NCBI RefSeq assembly: GCF_039939195.1
Contig: NZ_JBDUUH010000001.1
Coordinates: 868,001-932,000 of the forward strand
From: Foliimonas ilicis
GTDB taxonomy: Bacteria > Pseudomonadota > Alphaproteobacteria > Rhizobiales > Rhizobiaceae
DNA: 64,000 bases
Direction: 5' to 3'
The translations under genes and the position numbers were made by a program. This document shows, piece by piece, positions 21,188-30,125 of this stretch (positions within the stretch are counted from its first letter, which is position 1; each line of letters begins with the position of its first letter). The notes below the pieces were generated by a model that was not told the DNA's origin, did not search any database, and was given only the letters and a program-made list of their open reading frames with translations.

Positions 21188-22411
21188 TCAGGCGGCTTGC
21201 CTAACGGCGGCCCAGCCCAGATCGCTCCCGACTGCGACGAGAGCATCGACCAGCGCTCGCATGTGAGCCTCGATGTGGAAAGGTGTCGGGGTAATACGTA
21301 GCCGTTCCTGCCCGCGCGCGACGGTGGGATAGTTGATCGGCTGCACGTAGATGCCATGCTCGGTGAGCAGGCGCTCACTGATGCGTTTGCAAAGATGTGC
21401 CTCGCCGACAATGACCGGCAGGATGTGGCTCGGTGTATCTAGTACCGGCAAGTTGGCATCCCTCAGCATGGCCTTCAGCAGCGTAGCATTGGCGGCTTGC
21501 CGTGCCCGTTCTTCTGGATGCGCCCTTACGTGCTGAATAGCCGCAAGCGCGCCGGCGGCGAGATGCGGACAGAGCGATGTCGTGAAGATGAAACTGTCGG
21601 CCATGCTGCGGATGACATCGATCAACATTGTCGGTCCGGTGACATAGCCCCCCATGACACCGAACGCTTTGGCAAGAGTTCCCTCGATGATGGTCAGGCG
21701 ATCTGCAAGTCCGTCGCGTTCTGCAACACCTCCGCCGCCCTGCCCATAGAGGCCGACGGCATGAACTTCATCAAGGTAAGTCAACGCACCGTGTTTCTCC
21801 GCGACATCGCATATATCGGCGATCGGGGCTATATCGCCGTCCATACTGTAGACGCTCTCGAACGCGACGATTTTCGGGCGCGCGGGATCGATCTCGCTCA
21901 TGAGTTCGTCGAGATGTGTGACGTCGTTATGCCGGAAGATAAACCTCTCCGCGCCGGATCTCCGGATGCCTTCGATCATTGAGTTGTGGTTCTGAGCATC
22001 GGAGAAAATCGCGCAGTTGGGCAGGACACGGCCAAGCGTGCCGAGGGCCGCAAGGTTGGAAATCCAGCCTGACGTGAAGATCAGCGCCGCATCTTTGCCG
22101 TGAAGGTCTGCCAGTTCGGTCTCCAGCGCGACATGCTGGCGATTGGTACCGGATATATTACGCGTTCCGCCCGTACCTGCGCCTGAAAGATCGATAGCTT
22201 TGTGCATTGCGGCGAGTACATCCGGATGCTGGCCCATGCCGAGGTAGTCGTTGCTGCACCAGACCGTGACGCGTTGTTTCTCTCCGTCTGGACGATGCCA
22301 GAGGGCGGTCGGGAACTCGCCTGATATCCGTTCGAGCTCCGCGAAGGTTCTGTAGCGGCCGTCGAGCTTCATCTCGGCCAGCAAATCTTCGAAGGTCTTG
22401 TCGTAATTCAT
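21188..22411 (-). CDS. hemA: 5-aminolevulinate synthase
   Basis: PLP enzyme condensing glycine and succinyl-CoA to 5-aminolevulinate, the first haem precursor in alphaproteobacteria. From the ATG at 22411 (AAGGG upstream) it has 407 aa, the family length, and starts with the usual MNYDKTFEDLLAEMK. The glycine loop GAGTGGTRNISGT, the YLDEVHAVG strand and the PLP lysine K248 (EGTLAKAFG), at the same number as in the Rhodobacter enzyme, are intact. The open frame continues upstream to 22744 without homology. It is followed by the DUF2849-cysI relic, which would need sirohaem. A TGTATG-N9-CATACA operator lies 74 nt upstream. It is probably an extra copy. Confidence 0.95.
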   Translation of the reverse strand: MNYDKTFEDLLAEMKLDGRYRTFAELERISGEFPTALWHRPDGEKQRVTVWCSNDYLGMGQHPDVLAAMHKAIDLSGAGTGGTRNISGTNRQHVALETELADLHGKDAALIFTSGWISNLAALGTLGRVLPNCAIFSDAQNHNSMIEGIRRSGAERFIFRHNDVTHLDELMSEIDPARPKIVAFESVYSMDGDIAPIADICDVAEKHGALTYLDEVHAVGLYGQGGGGVAERDGLADRLTIIEGTLAKAFGVMGGYVTGPTMLIDVIRSMADSFIFTTSLCPHLAAGALAAIQHVRAHPEERARQAANATLLKAMLRDANLPVLDTPSHILPVIVGEAHLCKRISERLLTEHGIYVQPINYPTVARGQERLRITPTPFHIEAHMRALVDALVAVGSDLGWAAVRQAA

Positions 22412-22464
22412 GTCCGTACCCTTGGATCGTATGCGCGCTCTCTCCCCATCCAACTGGGTCTCGC

Positions 22465-22505
22465 CATACACTGTTTGCAGTTTATGTATGTTATTATGCC
22501 ATACA
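22465..22505 (-). promoter_or_regulatory. MocR-type operator at hemA promoter
   Basis: Half-sites CATACA 22465-22470, TGTATG 22485-22490 and CATACA 22500-22505. The last two form TGTATG-N9-CATACA with exactly the spacing seen at the mocR/ferredoxin promoter (30596-30616) and the eda/argD promoter (25342-25361). Control by the island MocR protein is inferred. Confidence 0.65.
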
Positions 22506-22712
22506 ATACAAGAATTATGTAGGTCCATGGCTTGCGCCGAGGTGTCGCAAGCATAGTTGCGACGCCTTTCCTCGTTTCGGGCACGGGCCTTGCCGAAGGC
22601 TAATCCGTCTGCGCCAAGGGCAAGCCCATCCCTGATTTCGATTGGTTTGACGACGTCAATCCAATGGCTGCATCTCTGGGTACGAGGGACCTTTGGCGTC
22701 CCATGGCAGTTC
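22506..22712. other. Spacer between dapA and hemA promoter
   Basis: About 200 bp without homology to a known gene, though the hemA reading frame stays open through it. It may include the hemA -35 region and the end of the dapA transcript. Confidence 0.4.
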
Positions 22713-23627
22713 TCAAGCCGACGCTCGTTGAAGCGCTGCATCAATCATTTCGTGAAAGATCGGGTTCAGCGGTGTAAGCGGCGAACGGTAATGTGCTTCC
22801 AGCAGGCCAAGGCGTTCGAGCGCCCACTTGACCGGAATCGGGTTGGACTCCACGAACATTGCTTGATGCAGGGGAGCAATCCGCCTGCTGATCTCTCGAA
22901 CTTCCTCGACGTTGCCCGATCGGGCAACAGCGCACAGTCGACTCATGATTTGTGGGATTACATTGGCCGTGACGGAGATGTTGCCTCTTGCCCCCATCAA
23001 CATGAGCGCTGCGGCTGTCGGGTCATCACCACTGTAGACAGCGAAGTCCTCAGGCAGATCCCGCATGAGCATGACGCCGCGACCAATATCACCGGTCGCG
23101 TCCTTGATGCCGACAATGTTCGGAATGTCCGCAAGGCGCAGAACGGTTTCATTCGTCATGTCTGCGATCGTCCGGCCCGGCACATTATAGAGGATGAGTG
23201 GAATCTCTACAGTCTCGACGATCGTGCGGAAGTGCTGGAAAATACCTTCCTGCGTTGGCTTGTTGTAATAAGGAACCACGGACAGGGCGGCTATTGCCCC
23301 GGCTTCACGAGCATCGCTCGTGAGCTCGATCGCCTCACTGGTCGAATTTGCACCTGTCCCGGCGATGATCGGTATGCGACCGGAAGCGTGATCGACGGCG
23401 GCGGCGATGATGTCGCGATGTTCTGTCATCGAGACTGTCGCGCTTTCACCGGTCGATCCCATGACGACAAGGGCATCGGTGCCAGAAGCGATGTGCCAGT
23501 CGATCAAACGGCGATAGGTGGCCCAGTCGATGGCTCCGTCCGCGAGCATGGGAGTCACCAGAGCGGGGATGCTGCCATTGGGTAGCGTGCTTCTGGTCGT
23601 CGGGGTGGTGTCGGACATCTGATCCAT
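22713..23627 (-). CDS. dapA: 4-hydroxy-tetrahydrodipicolinate synthase
   Basis: Class I aldolase family enzyme (Schiff-base lysine) condensing pyruvate with aspartate semialdehyde, first step of the diaminopimelate/lysine branch. 304 aa with GSTGE (Thr59 region), LYNVPGRT (Tyr147) and the Schiff-base lysine K175 in GIKDATGD. The start at 23627 has an AAGG site. It lies 27 nt downstream of the cysE-like gene and is the third gene of an eda-cysE-dapA operon. DapA-family members also include other aldolases, but the YNVPGRT and substrate-loop arginine favour true DapA. It is likely a second copy in the genome. Confidence 0.9.
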   Translation of the reverse strand: MDQMSDTTPTTRSTLPNGSIPALVTPMLADGAIDWATYRRLIDWHIASGTDALVVMGSTGESATVSMTEHRDIIAAAVDHASGRIPIIAGTGANSTSEAIELTSDAREAGAIAALSVVPYYNKPTQEGIFQHFRTIVETVEIPLILYNVPGRTIADMTNETVLRLADIPNIVGIKDATGDIGRGVMLMRDLPEDFAVYSGDDPTAAALMLMGARGNISVTANVIPQIMSRLCAVARSGNVEEVREISRRIAPLHQAMFVESNPIPVKWALERLGLLEAHYRSPLTPLNPIFHEMIDAALQRASA

Positions 23628-23654
23628 GTTTGTGACCTTGGGTTTTCGTTTGCG

Positions 23655-24491
23655 CTAAAGGCCGACGTCAAAGAGGGGCTGCTCCTCGTCGAAGACCTGA
23701 TCCATGGTGCGGGAGGGTTCAAAAGAGCGATTCTGGCTAAGCACGCGGGCTGGAACGCCAGCGACAGTCGAGCCGGGTGCAACGGGTTTTAGGACGACTG
23801 ATCCAGCGCCGATGCGTGCGTTGGCGCCGATCTCGATGTTTCCGAGAATAGCTGCTCCAGCTCCGATCAGGACGCCAGATCTGATTTTCGGATGACGGTC
23901 TCCGGTCTGTTTGCCAGTGCCACCGAGCGTGACATTTTGAAGAATCGACACGTCGTCGTCGATGGTGCTGGTTTCGCCTATTACGATACCGGTCGCATGA
24001 TCGAAGAATATTCCGACGCCCAGATGTGCTGCCGGATGGATGTCCACCTGGAACAGCCGTGAGGCGCATCCCTGTAAATATAAGGCGAACTCCCGGCGGC
24101 CTGTCTTCCATAAGGTGTTTGCGAACCGGTGGGTTTGGAGCGCCAGAAAGCCCTTGGCGTGGAGAATGACGTGCAGCGCCTTGCTGGTGGCGGGATCACG
24201 ATCAAGGACGGCTGCGAGATCGAAGCTCGCGGCTGCCAGAATAGGTGGGCTCTCGACCAGCAAGGCGTGCAAAGTTGCCTGGAGCGATGACCCTGGCTGT
24301 GGTGGCGTCAGGAGACTCGCGATCCGCTTGACTATTGCGGCGGGTAGATCGTCCGACTGCGAGATGCAGTCAGCGATAACGGGCTCAAGAAAAGCTTCCT
24401 CGTTTGAGACCTGGTCAGCTTCGGACAGGATGCGCGACCAGAGTTGGCGCTCCGTAAAGTCGACGTTGATGAGGTTGCTCGTGGTGTGCAT
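23655..24491 (-). CDS. cysE: Serine O-acetyltransferase
   Basis: Transfers acetyl from acetyl-CoA to serine to give O-acetylserine, the substrate of cysteine synthase (and of cyanoalanine formation if cyanide is present). 278 aa: an N-terminal helical domain (to about 150) and a left-handed beta-helix of hexapeptide repeats. Motifs VDIHPAAHLGVGIFFDHATG, IGETSTI and GGTGKQTGDRHPKI are diagnostic of CysE. The AAGGGGA ribosome site supports the ATG at 24491. It is the middle gene of the eda-cysE-dapA operon, 9 nt after eda. Confidence 0.94.
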   Translation of the reverse strand: MHTTSNLINVDFTERQLWSRILSEADQVSNEEAFLEPVIADCISQSDDLPAAIVKRIASLLTPPQPGSSLQATLHALLVESPPILAAASFDLAAVLDRDPATSKALHVILHAKGFLALQTHRFANTLWKTGRREFALYLQGCASRLFQVDIHPAAHLGVGIFFDHATGIVIGETSTIDDDVSILQNVTLGGTGKQTGDRHPKIRSGVLIGAGAAILGNIEIGANARIGAGSVVLKPVAPGSTVAGVPARVLSQNRSFEPSRTMDQVFDEEQPLFDVGL

Positions 24492-24500
24492 AGCGTCCCC

Positions 24501-25190
24501 TTATGGGCTTTCAGCGCTCTGGGGGGATGCCAACTCCCGCCAGGCTTGAACGAAAGCCGTGGCGCTGGCTGCGATTTCGTCGAGAGAGCGGCCCGGTCGA
24601 TAAAGATTGCCACCGATACCGAATCCGCTTGCTCCGGCATCTCGCCAGGAGCGCATGGATTCGGGTGTGATTCCGCCTGTTGGCAGAAGTGGGATGTCGG
24701 CAGCAAAGACTGCGCGCCAAGCTCTGAGGACGGTGGGAGAGATCGCTTCGGCCGGGAAGATTTTCAATCCGTCGGCGCCGGCCTGGAGAGCTGCAAAGCC
24801 TTCGGTTGGCGTGGCAACGCCGGGGAAGCAGGCCATCTGTTGAGCATGAGCGGCGGTGACAACGGCGAGATCGGCGTGAGGCATGACTACGAGGCGTCCG
24901 CCGGCATCGCGAACTTGGGTAACGGCGGAAGGTGACATCACCGTCCCTGCCCCGATGAGGGCGTCCGCTCCGAATCGCCTCGCCAGCCGCTCAATGCTGT
25001 TTAGCGGATCAGGGGAGTTCAGCGGCACTTCGATCAGGCGGAAGCCCGCCGCAATGAGTACCTCCGTAACGGCCTCGGCCTCTTCCGGCGCAATCCATCG
25101 CAGAACCGCCACGAGGGGGCAGTGTGCAAGAGAGGCTTTGAGCGTCAGCGCGGAATTTTGGTCTGAGGACTGTGTAGGTCGACTATGCAT
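24501..25190 (-). CDS. 2-dehydro-3-deoxy-phosphogalactonate/gluconate aldolase
   Basis: Class I KHG/KDPG-type aldolase splitting 2-keto-3-deoxy-6-phospho-sugar acids into pyruvate and glyceraldehyde 3-phosphate. From the ATG at 25190 (AAGGAG 9 nt upstream) it has 229 aa. E54 in RLIEVPLNSP and the Schiff-base lysine K143 in GADGLKIFPAE are present; the overall pattern (LNSPDPL, LYRPG end) is closest to DgoA. An upstream in-frame ATG at 25220 would skip the good ribosome site. It is the first gene of the operon with cysE and dapA, all made from the 25342 operator region. Half-sites TGTATG 25191 and CATACA 25214 also flank its leader. Confidence 0.88.
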   Translation of the reverse strand: MHSRPTQSSDQNSALTLKASLAHCPLVAVLRWIAPEEAEAVTEVLIAAGFRLIEVPLNSPDPLNSIERLARRFGADALIGAGTVMSPSAVTQVRDAGGRLVVMPHADLAVVTAAHAQQMACFPGVATPTEGFAALQAGADGLKIFPAEAISPTVLRAWRAVFAADIPLLPTGGITPESMRSWRDAGASGFGIGGNLYRPGRSLDEIAASATAFVQAWRELASPQSAESP

Positions 25191-25330
25191 TGTATGGCTC
25201 CTTTGGTTGAGGCCATACATTTCTCCGCAGAATTTCGCCCAAAATCACCCTTTGTTCGCGTGCACATTGCGCGTTTCGTCGCAAGTTAGCTTTGCTCGCA
25301 GATCTGATCTGATTGGGTTTGGATTATGCC

Positions 25331-25362
25331 TGTATGATGAGTGTATGGCGTTTGCCCATACT
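25331..25362. promoter_or_regulatory. MocR-type operator in eda/argD divergent promoter
   Basis: TGTATG at 25331 and again at 25342, then CATACT at 25357, giving TGTATG-N9-CATACT with the same spacing as the other two sites. It lies 150 nt upstream of eda (minus) and 56 nt upstream of the argD-like relic (plus), so it could control both directions. Confidence 0.6.
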
Positions 25363-25417
25363 TATATTGCAATCGTGTCTTTGTCTAGGTGCGTCGGCAG
25401 CAGGAGCGGGTTTGGGA

Positions 25418-25665
25418 ATGGATAATGCGGTAACTCAGGCGGGGCGGCAGGACGCCATTGCATTGCGCGCTTCCGGTTGAGTTGGTTGCGACAGCGGCAC
25501 GGGCGAACGGGCTGTTGACCGTACTGGCCGGAGATAATGTTCTGCGCCTGTTGTCGCCATTAACCCTGACGGATTCAGAGATCGATGAAGGATTGGCGAG
25601 GCTGGAAAAGGTCAGCCCGTCACTCAAGCTTGGCGGGTCAGCACCTGCGCGTGAGGTTGGTGAGC
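25418..25665 (+). pseudogene. argD: Acetylornithine aminotransferase-like gene, internally deleted
   Basis: A short N-terminal start (ATG 25418 after GGAG, MDNAVTQAGRQD) is followed after about 50 nt by what reads as the C-terminus of an ArgD-type class III PLP aminotransferase: LPVELVATAARANGLLTVLAGDNVLRLLSPLTLTDSEIDEGLARLE. The central ~80% including the PLP lysine is missing and the two pieces are not in one frame. It ends at the start codon of the tyrB-like gene, suggesting an original argD-tyrB operon downstream of the operator. Confidence 0.6.
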
Positions 25666-25926
25666 ATGTTTTAAACATTATCGCCGCCGCCGCCGGATCC
25701 CATCCTTGCGCTTGGGAACGCCGTGCGTTCCGACATGCGTCCTCTTAAACTCGATTGGGGGATCGGCGTTTTTCGTGACGAGAATGGCCACACGCCGATC
25801 ATGGCAGCAGTAACAGAGGCGGAAAGGCGCCTTCTGGCCGAGCGCGATACGAAGACTTATGTAGGTGCCAAAGGGGATGCTCGGTTCGTCGAGCGAATCG
25901 GCGCGCTGCTAGTTGGGAAGTCGAAT

Positions 25927-26985
25927 GGACTTCCCCTTCAAAAGTGGAGTATCCGTTTTAATCAAGCAGTTTTATCGGACCACATTCGTTCCTGTTTAAG
26001 CAGGGCGTTCGCGATTATAATAAGCTTTCGCATGATTGCGGTTATGGCCACTTTTGCAGGTTTTCCAAATTCTCTTAAAGCGGTGTACTTTTGCTTTAAA
26101 TCCGGATTGAAGCGCAGAGCAACTACGGCTGGCATGTACATGGCGCATCGCAATGTCCTTCGCCCACCTTTTATGTATGCGTTGCCTTTCCATGTTCCGG
26201 ACTGCCTGGTAAGCGGAGCCAAACCTGCGAGAGATGCGGCTTCTTTCGAATCCAAACTTCCGAGTTCGGGCATTTCAATCAACATTGTGATTGCGGTGAT
26301 TGCGCCAATACCTGGAATGCTTCTGAGAATTTGATAGCGCCTGTTCAATTGATCATCACTTTCAATCAACTCGATCAGTGCGCCATCCAACTCGGCTAGC
26401 TGCTTCTCAATGAAACGAAGGCGAGCTTTTAGTTGACGTCTCACCAAAGCTTGCTGAGCTATTTGCAATCGGTTAGCCGTAGCTGTGCGATCCTTGATGA
26501 GCCCTAATCGAGACATCGATAGCTCTTTAAGCACATGTAATAGTTCGACTTTTACTGTGGTTTCTTTTAAATCAAGTGCGGCCTCCATCTTGGCGAGCAT
26601 GGCCGCGTCTATTTTGTCAGTTTTTGCCATGAACCCTGCGGCTTCAGCGAAGCGGCGGGCTTGCCTTGGGTTAACTTTGACGAATGCTATTCCGGTCTCA
26701 GCAAGGGTTTTCTCAAGAACTCTATGGTAGGAGCCGGTCGCTTCAAAAATTACTTTGGTATGATCGAGCCAACGCAACAAGGCGCAGCATCCCCGGGGAT
26801 TATTGGGAAATTGCTTATGCTCTTTTGTAGTTGTCTTATAAGCATCCAAAAAGGCTTTAGAAACGTCAATTCCGATAACGTCACGCATAATCTTTTCCGC
26901 TTCCTATTCTTGTCATACGGTCACAAAGACCAAGTATCCGTTCAGGACAGTTGAAAAGATAAGGGTGACCACACTCCACTTCGGT
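25927..26985 (-). mobile_element. IS110-family insertion sequence
   Basis: Approximate extent of the element inserted in the tyrB-like gene. Ends are estimated from where aminotransferase similarity stops on the left and from the segment upstream of the transposase on the right; IS110 elements have no clear terminal inverted repeats, so the limits are uncertain. Confidence 0.65.
25962..26888 (-). CDS. IS110-family transposase
   Basis: 308-aa DEDD-type transposase. The N-terminal RuvC-like domain starts with VIGIDVSKAFLDAY (first Asp) and includes KVIFEATGSYHR and AKTDKIDAAMLAKM. The C-terminal transposase_20 domain has IPGIGAITAITMLIEMPE and ASLAGLAPLTRQSGTWKG with the conserved Ser. Length is slightly short but complete for IS110/IS1111 relatives, and there is no frameshift. 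Confidence 0.92.
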   Translation of the reverse strand: MRDVIGIDVSKAFLDAYKTTTKEHKQFPNNPRGCCALLRWLDHTKVIFEATGSYHRVLEKTLAETGIAFVKVNPRQARRFAEAAGFMAKTDKIDAAMLAKMEAALDLKETTVKVELLHVLKELSMSRLGLIKDRTATANRLQIAQQALVRRQLKARLRFIEKQLAELDGALIELIESDDQLNRRYQILRSIPGIGAITAITMLIEMPELGSLDSKEAASLAGLAPLTRQSGTWKGNAYIKGGRRTLRCAMYMPAVVALRFNPDLKQKYTALREFGKPAKVAITAIMRKLIIIANALLKQERMWSDKTA

Positions 26986-27103
26986 TCTTTAAACCAGGCC
27001 TTCTTCGATCCAACCCTTATCGCCACTGGCATGTTATTATAGCCTCGGCAAAAATTCATAAGACAAGGGCTTCTGTTAAATAAAAGTGACAGGAGAGTTA
27101 GAA

Positions 27104-27385
27104 TTGAAGCAGCGAGAATTTACAGAAGAGTTCAAACGCGAAGCCGTTCGTATTTTAACGACGAGCGGTCGAAGCATTTCATCGGTTGCCGACGACCTTG
27201 GCATTGGCAAGTCAACACTTGACCGTTGGCGGCGTAATATTTCTGAGAAAGATTTGCTTTCTGGTCCGCATGAGGACATGAACCAGGAGCTTGCCCGTCT
27301 TCGAAAAGAAAATGAGCTTCTACGACAGGAACGAGATTTATTAAAAAAAGCGACGGCCTTCTTCGCGCGGGAGACAAGTCGATGA
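27104..27385 (+). CDS. IS3 transposase OrfA
   Basis: About 93 aa from a TTG at 27104 with AGGAG upstream (an in-frame GTG at 27086 is the alternative). The helix-turn-helix (EEFKREAVRILTTSGRSISSVADDLG) and a leucine-zipper segment (LARLRKENELLRQERDLLKKA) are typical. TTAAAAAAAGC near 27340 is the likely -1 frameshift site for making OrfAB. Confidence 0.88.
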   Translation: MKQREFTEEFKREAVRILTTSGRSISSVADDLGIGKSTLDRWRRNISEKDLLSGPHEDMNQELARLRKENELLRQERDLLKKATAFFARETSR

Positions 27386-28263
27386 AGTTTGCGTTCATCG
27401 ACACGGAGAAGGCCCATATGTCTCTGTCACGGCTATGTGCTTTCGCAGGTGTCAGCATCAGCGGCTATTATGCATGGAAGCATCGTTTGCCCAGTCGTCG
27501 TCAGCTTGATGACATGATTATCTTGGCCCACATTCGTAACCAGTTTGCGCTGTCGCGTGAAACTTATGGAAGTCCTCGCATGCATGTCGAACTGAATGAA
27601 GAAGGCATTCGGGCAGGTCGTCACCGCACGGCGCGACTGATGCGCGAAAACAGTCTTAAAGCCCGGCAGAAAACGCGCTTCAAACGCACGACCGACAGCA
27701 ATCATGGCGAGGCTGTCGCTCCCAATCTTCTGGATCAGGACTTTACCTGTGATGGACCGGATCAGAAATGGGGTGTCGATATCAGTTACATATGGACCAC
27801 CGAAGGCTGGCTATATCTGGCAATCGTTGTCGATCTCTATTCTCGTCGCATCATCGGTTGGGAAGCGCGTGACCGGATGAAAAAGGATCTGGCTATCTGT
27901 GCTTTGAATAAGGCTATTGCAATCCGGCAACCAAAGCCGGGGTTGATCCAGCACTCGGACAGGGGAAGTCAATATGCCAGTTATGAGTATCGCAAAATCC
28001 TCAGAGCTCACAAAATGCTTCCATCCATGAGCGGAAAAGGAAATTGTTACGATAATTCGATGGTGGAAACCGTCTTCAAGACGATCAAGTCGGAACTGAT
28101 ATGGAGAACTGTGTTCCAGACACGCAAGGATGCGATCAAAGCCATTGGCGAATATATTGACGGATTCTATAATCCCATCAGAAGACATTCTGCCCTCGGG
28201 TATAAATCGCCGGTGCAGTTCGAGACGGCGAACCGTAAATTAATGACAGAACCTCTCCACTAA
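27382..28263 (+). CDS. IS3 transposase OrfB (integrase core)
   Basis: 293 aa overlapping OrfA by 4 nt. HTH_21 region YYAWKHRLPSRR, then an rve DDE core: WGVDISYIWTTEGWLYLAIVVDLYSRRIIGW, second Asp in LIQHSDRGSQYAS, Glu in NCYDNSMVETVFKTIKSEL, and the usual RRHSALGYKSPVQFE ending. It appears intact. Confidence 0.92.
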   Translation: MKFAFIDTEKAHMSLSRLCAFAGVSISGYYAWKHRLPSRRQLDDMIILAHIRNQFALSRETYGSPRMHVELNEEGIRAGRHRTARLMRENSLKARQKTRFKRTTDSNHGEAVAPNLLDQDFTCDGPDQKWGVDISYIWTTEGWLYLAIVVDLYSRRIIGWEARDRMKKDLAICALNKAIAIRQPKPGLIQHSDRGSQYASYEYRKILRAHKMLPSMSGKGNCYDNSMVETVFKTIKSELIWRTVFQTRKDAIKAIGEYIDGFYNPIRRHSALGYKSPVQFETANRKLMTEPLH

Positions 28264-29219
28264 ATAAGGGCAAGTCCAGAATTCAGATAAGTTCGCTGGA
28301 ATTCAGGCGACCGGCGGGACGGGCGCGCTCCGAATTCTTGCCGGCTTGATCGCTCGCGCAAGACCTGAAGCCACAATCTGGCTACCAGACCCTTCCTGAG
28401 CCAATCACCAGACAATTTTCGCAGATGCCGGGCTTAGGATCAATTCATACGCTTACTATGACCGTGCGCGATCCGGGATTAAGGTAGATGAAATGATGGC
28501 GGCCCTGAGCTGCTTTCCTGCTGGCGATGTGGACCTGTTGCATGGCTCCTGCCACAATCTATGTGGAGCCGATCTGTCACCTGACATATGGAACGGAATT
28601 GCACATCTCCTGACAGGGCGGGGTATCGTCCCGCTTATTGACCTTGCATATCAACGTTTTGGGCGTGGGCTTGACGAGGATGCCGAGGGCGTTCGCGCAC
28701 TCGTGTCGCAAGTGCCGGAAATGCTTGTGGCGTTCTCTTGCTCAAAGAATTTCGGGCTCTACTCGGAGCGAACCGGATGGGCCCTTGTGATGACTGGGAA
28801 TGCCAACATAGCTGCAAAGGCGGTAGAGCACATGGCGCTTGTCGCTCGTCCTCTCTATCGATGCCACCTGATCATGGCAGCGCAATCGTTCGTACCATAC
28901 TCGAAGATCCGCTTTTGATGGCATCGTGGCGGAAGAGCTGGAGTGGGTGAGGCGGTCTATCGTGTCGAAGCGACGCCTGCTTTCGGAAGCGTTTCGGGAG
29001 GAAAGGGGTACGCAAAAGTTTGATTATCTGGGGCACGGGTCAGGTGTGTTTTCGCTCATGCGGCTCTCGCGAGAGGAAATAATTCAGCTACGCGAGGCGA
29101 GGGGGATATATGCGGTCGAAGACGAGCGCATCAATATAGCTGAACTTCCGTCGGCCAGAATAGCGGACTTCGTGGCCGCCGTTGCTCACGTGAGCGCGAC
29201 ACGAGTCTGAACTATAACG

Positions 29220-30125
29220 CTATTCCGCCTTATTCGTCTTCGCAAGTGCGGGATAGCGGTCCGCCAATCGACCGTTTATCCAATGTGTGCCTTCATCAAT
29301 GCCGCCAAATGGATAGAGGTGGTAGAGGACTGGTCCAAGATTCCGGCCAGTCAACCCGGCGCTGATTCGATCCCAATAGCGGTCAGGACCAACCGATTGG
29401 AGGACGTTGACCAGAGACAGGCCGTACCGGCGCGCTATTCCGGCCGACGTGACCACACCAAACTGCCTGGCATATCTCAACAGCTTTCCTGCTTTTGCGG
29501 GACCGGGTATCCCGATGCGTACCGGCGCAGTGATACCCTCATCTCGCAATCGCTCTATCCACTTTACAATGGCATCGGCGTCAAATCCGAACTGGGTGGT
29601 AATCTCAATTGTGCATCCTGAACCCACGAGAAATTCATACTTCCATTTCAGGGACTGCCATAGCGTTTCGGTGTCAATCTTGGGGTGCCCCTCCGGGTAT
29701 CCAACGATGCCAACGTGGCGAATTGCATGCCTTTGAAGAACATTGCTTTGCAGCAGGGCTATCGAGTCTTTGAAGGGGCCGGATGGCGTCGCTGGATCGC
29801 CACCGACCAGAATAAACCGCGACGGTGCGGCCTCGCTTATGAGAGCGCTTAGAAGACTATCCCGGTCCTGTTCTGAACGCAGTCGTCGTGATGAGATGAT
29901 TGGGACCGGCTCGAATCCGCAAGATCGTATGACCTTTGCGGCATTAATGCGTTGGGCGTGGTCCTCGTTTCCTAGGAAGGCGATGTTGATTGGAGTGCCC
30001 CATGGGATCGAGGTGCGAGCAGCATTGATTTGCGCGATATCCTTTCCAGTTATCTCAAGCGTGTAGAGGCCGCCTTTCGGCGAGATTGCGGGTTGGGCCG
30101 TCCTGTTTGAGCTAGATGTTTCCAT
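29220..30125 (-). CDS. metF: Methylenetetrahydrofolate reductase-like protein
   Basis: FAD-dependent TIM-barrel enzyme reducing 5,10-methylene-THF to 5-methyl-THF for methionine synthesis. 301 aa with the RFILVGGDPATPSGPF and GIVGYPEGHPKI blocks, ITTQFGFDADAIVKWIERLRDEGI, and GIPGPAKAGKLLRYARQFGV. The family Glu near the N-terminus (TLEITGKD) is present. It is shorter at the start than E. coli MetF. The ATG lies 14 nt inside the ferredoxin-like gene, so the two are translationally coupled. It is an extra copy under the divergent mocR promoter. Confidence 0.86.
   Translation of the reverse strand: METSSSNRTAQPAISPKGGLYTLEITGKDIAQINAARTSIPWGTPINIAFLGNEDHAQRINAAKVIRSCGFEPVPIISSRRLRSEQDRDSLLSALISEAAPSRFILVGGDPATPSGPFKDSIALLQSNVLQRHAIRHVGIVGYPEGHPKIDTETLWQSLKWKYEFLVGSGCTIEITTQFGFDADAIVKWIERLRDEGITAPVRIGIPGPAKAGKLLRYARQFGVVTSAGIARRYGLSLVNVLQSVGPDRYWDRISAGLTGRNLGPVLYHLYPFGGIDEGTHWINGRLADRYPALAKTNKAE

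Larger units (their letters stand above)
27040..28288 (+). mobile_element. IS3-family insertion sequence
   Basis: Approximate extent of an IS3-type element with OrfA and OrfB in -1 relation. The right limit is set by where aminotransferase similarity resumes (28289). I could not find clean terminal inverted repeats by eye. Confidence 0.7.
25666..29210 (+). pseudogene. Aromatic/aspartate aminotransferase-like gene, split by two IS elements
   Basis: A TyrB/PhhC-type PLP aminotransferase in two pieces, 25666 to about 25930 and about 28289-29210. The 5' piece reads (MF)*TLSPPPPDPILALGNAVR: codon 3 is TAA where GAA (Glu) is expected. The 3' piece has GGTGALRI, a TGA replacing Trp after WLPDPS, the PLP lysine in FSCSKNFGLYSERTG, then frameshifts near 28860 and 28930, and a normal C-terminus (SGVFSLMRLS...ARIADFVAAVA). 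An IS110 and an IS3 element fill the gap. The gene is dead several times over. Confidence 0.82.

Noticed and set aside
22412..22744. Extension of HemA by 111 residues to an upstream start
   Set aside because: It would contain the operator region and lacks homology; ATG 22411 gives the canonical HemA N-terminus with a ribosome site.
22557..23585. 342-codon plus-strand frame opposite dapA
   Set aside because: Antisense to dapA, whose catalytic residues are intact; no independent support.
25191..25219. TGTATG-N17-CATACA over the eda leader as a fourth operator of the same type
   Set aside because: Half-sites match but the 17-bp spacing differs from the constant 9 bp of the other three and it overlaps the ribosome site; noted only in the eda entry.
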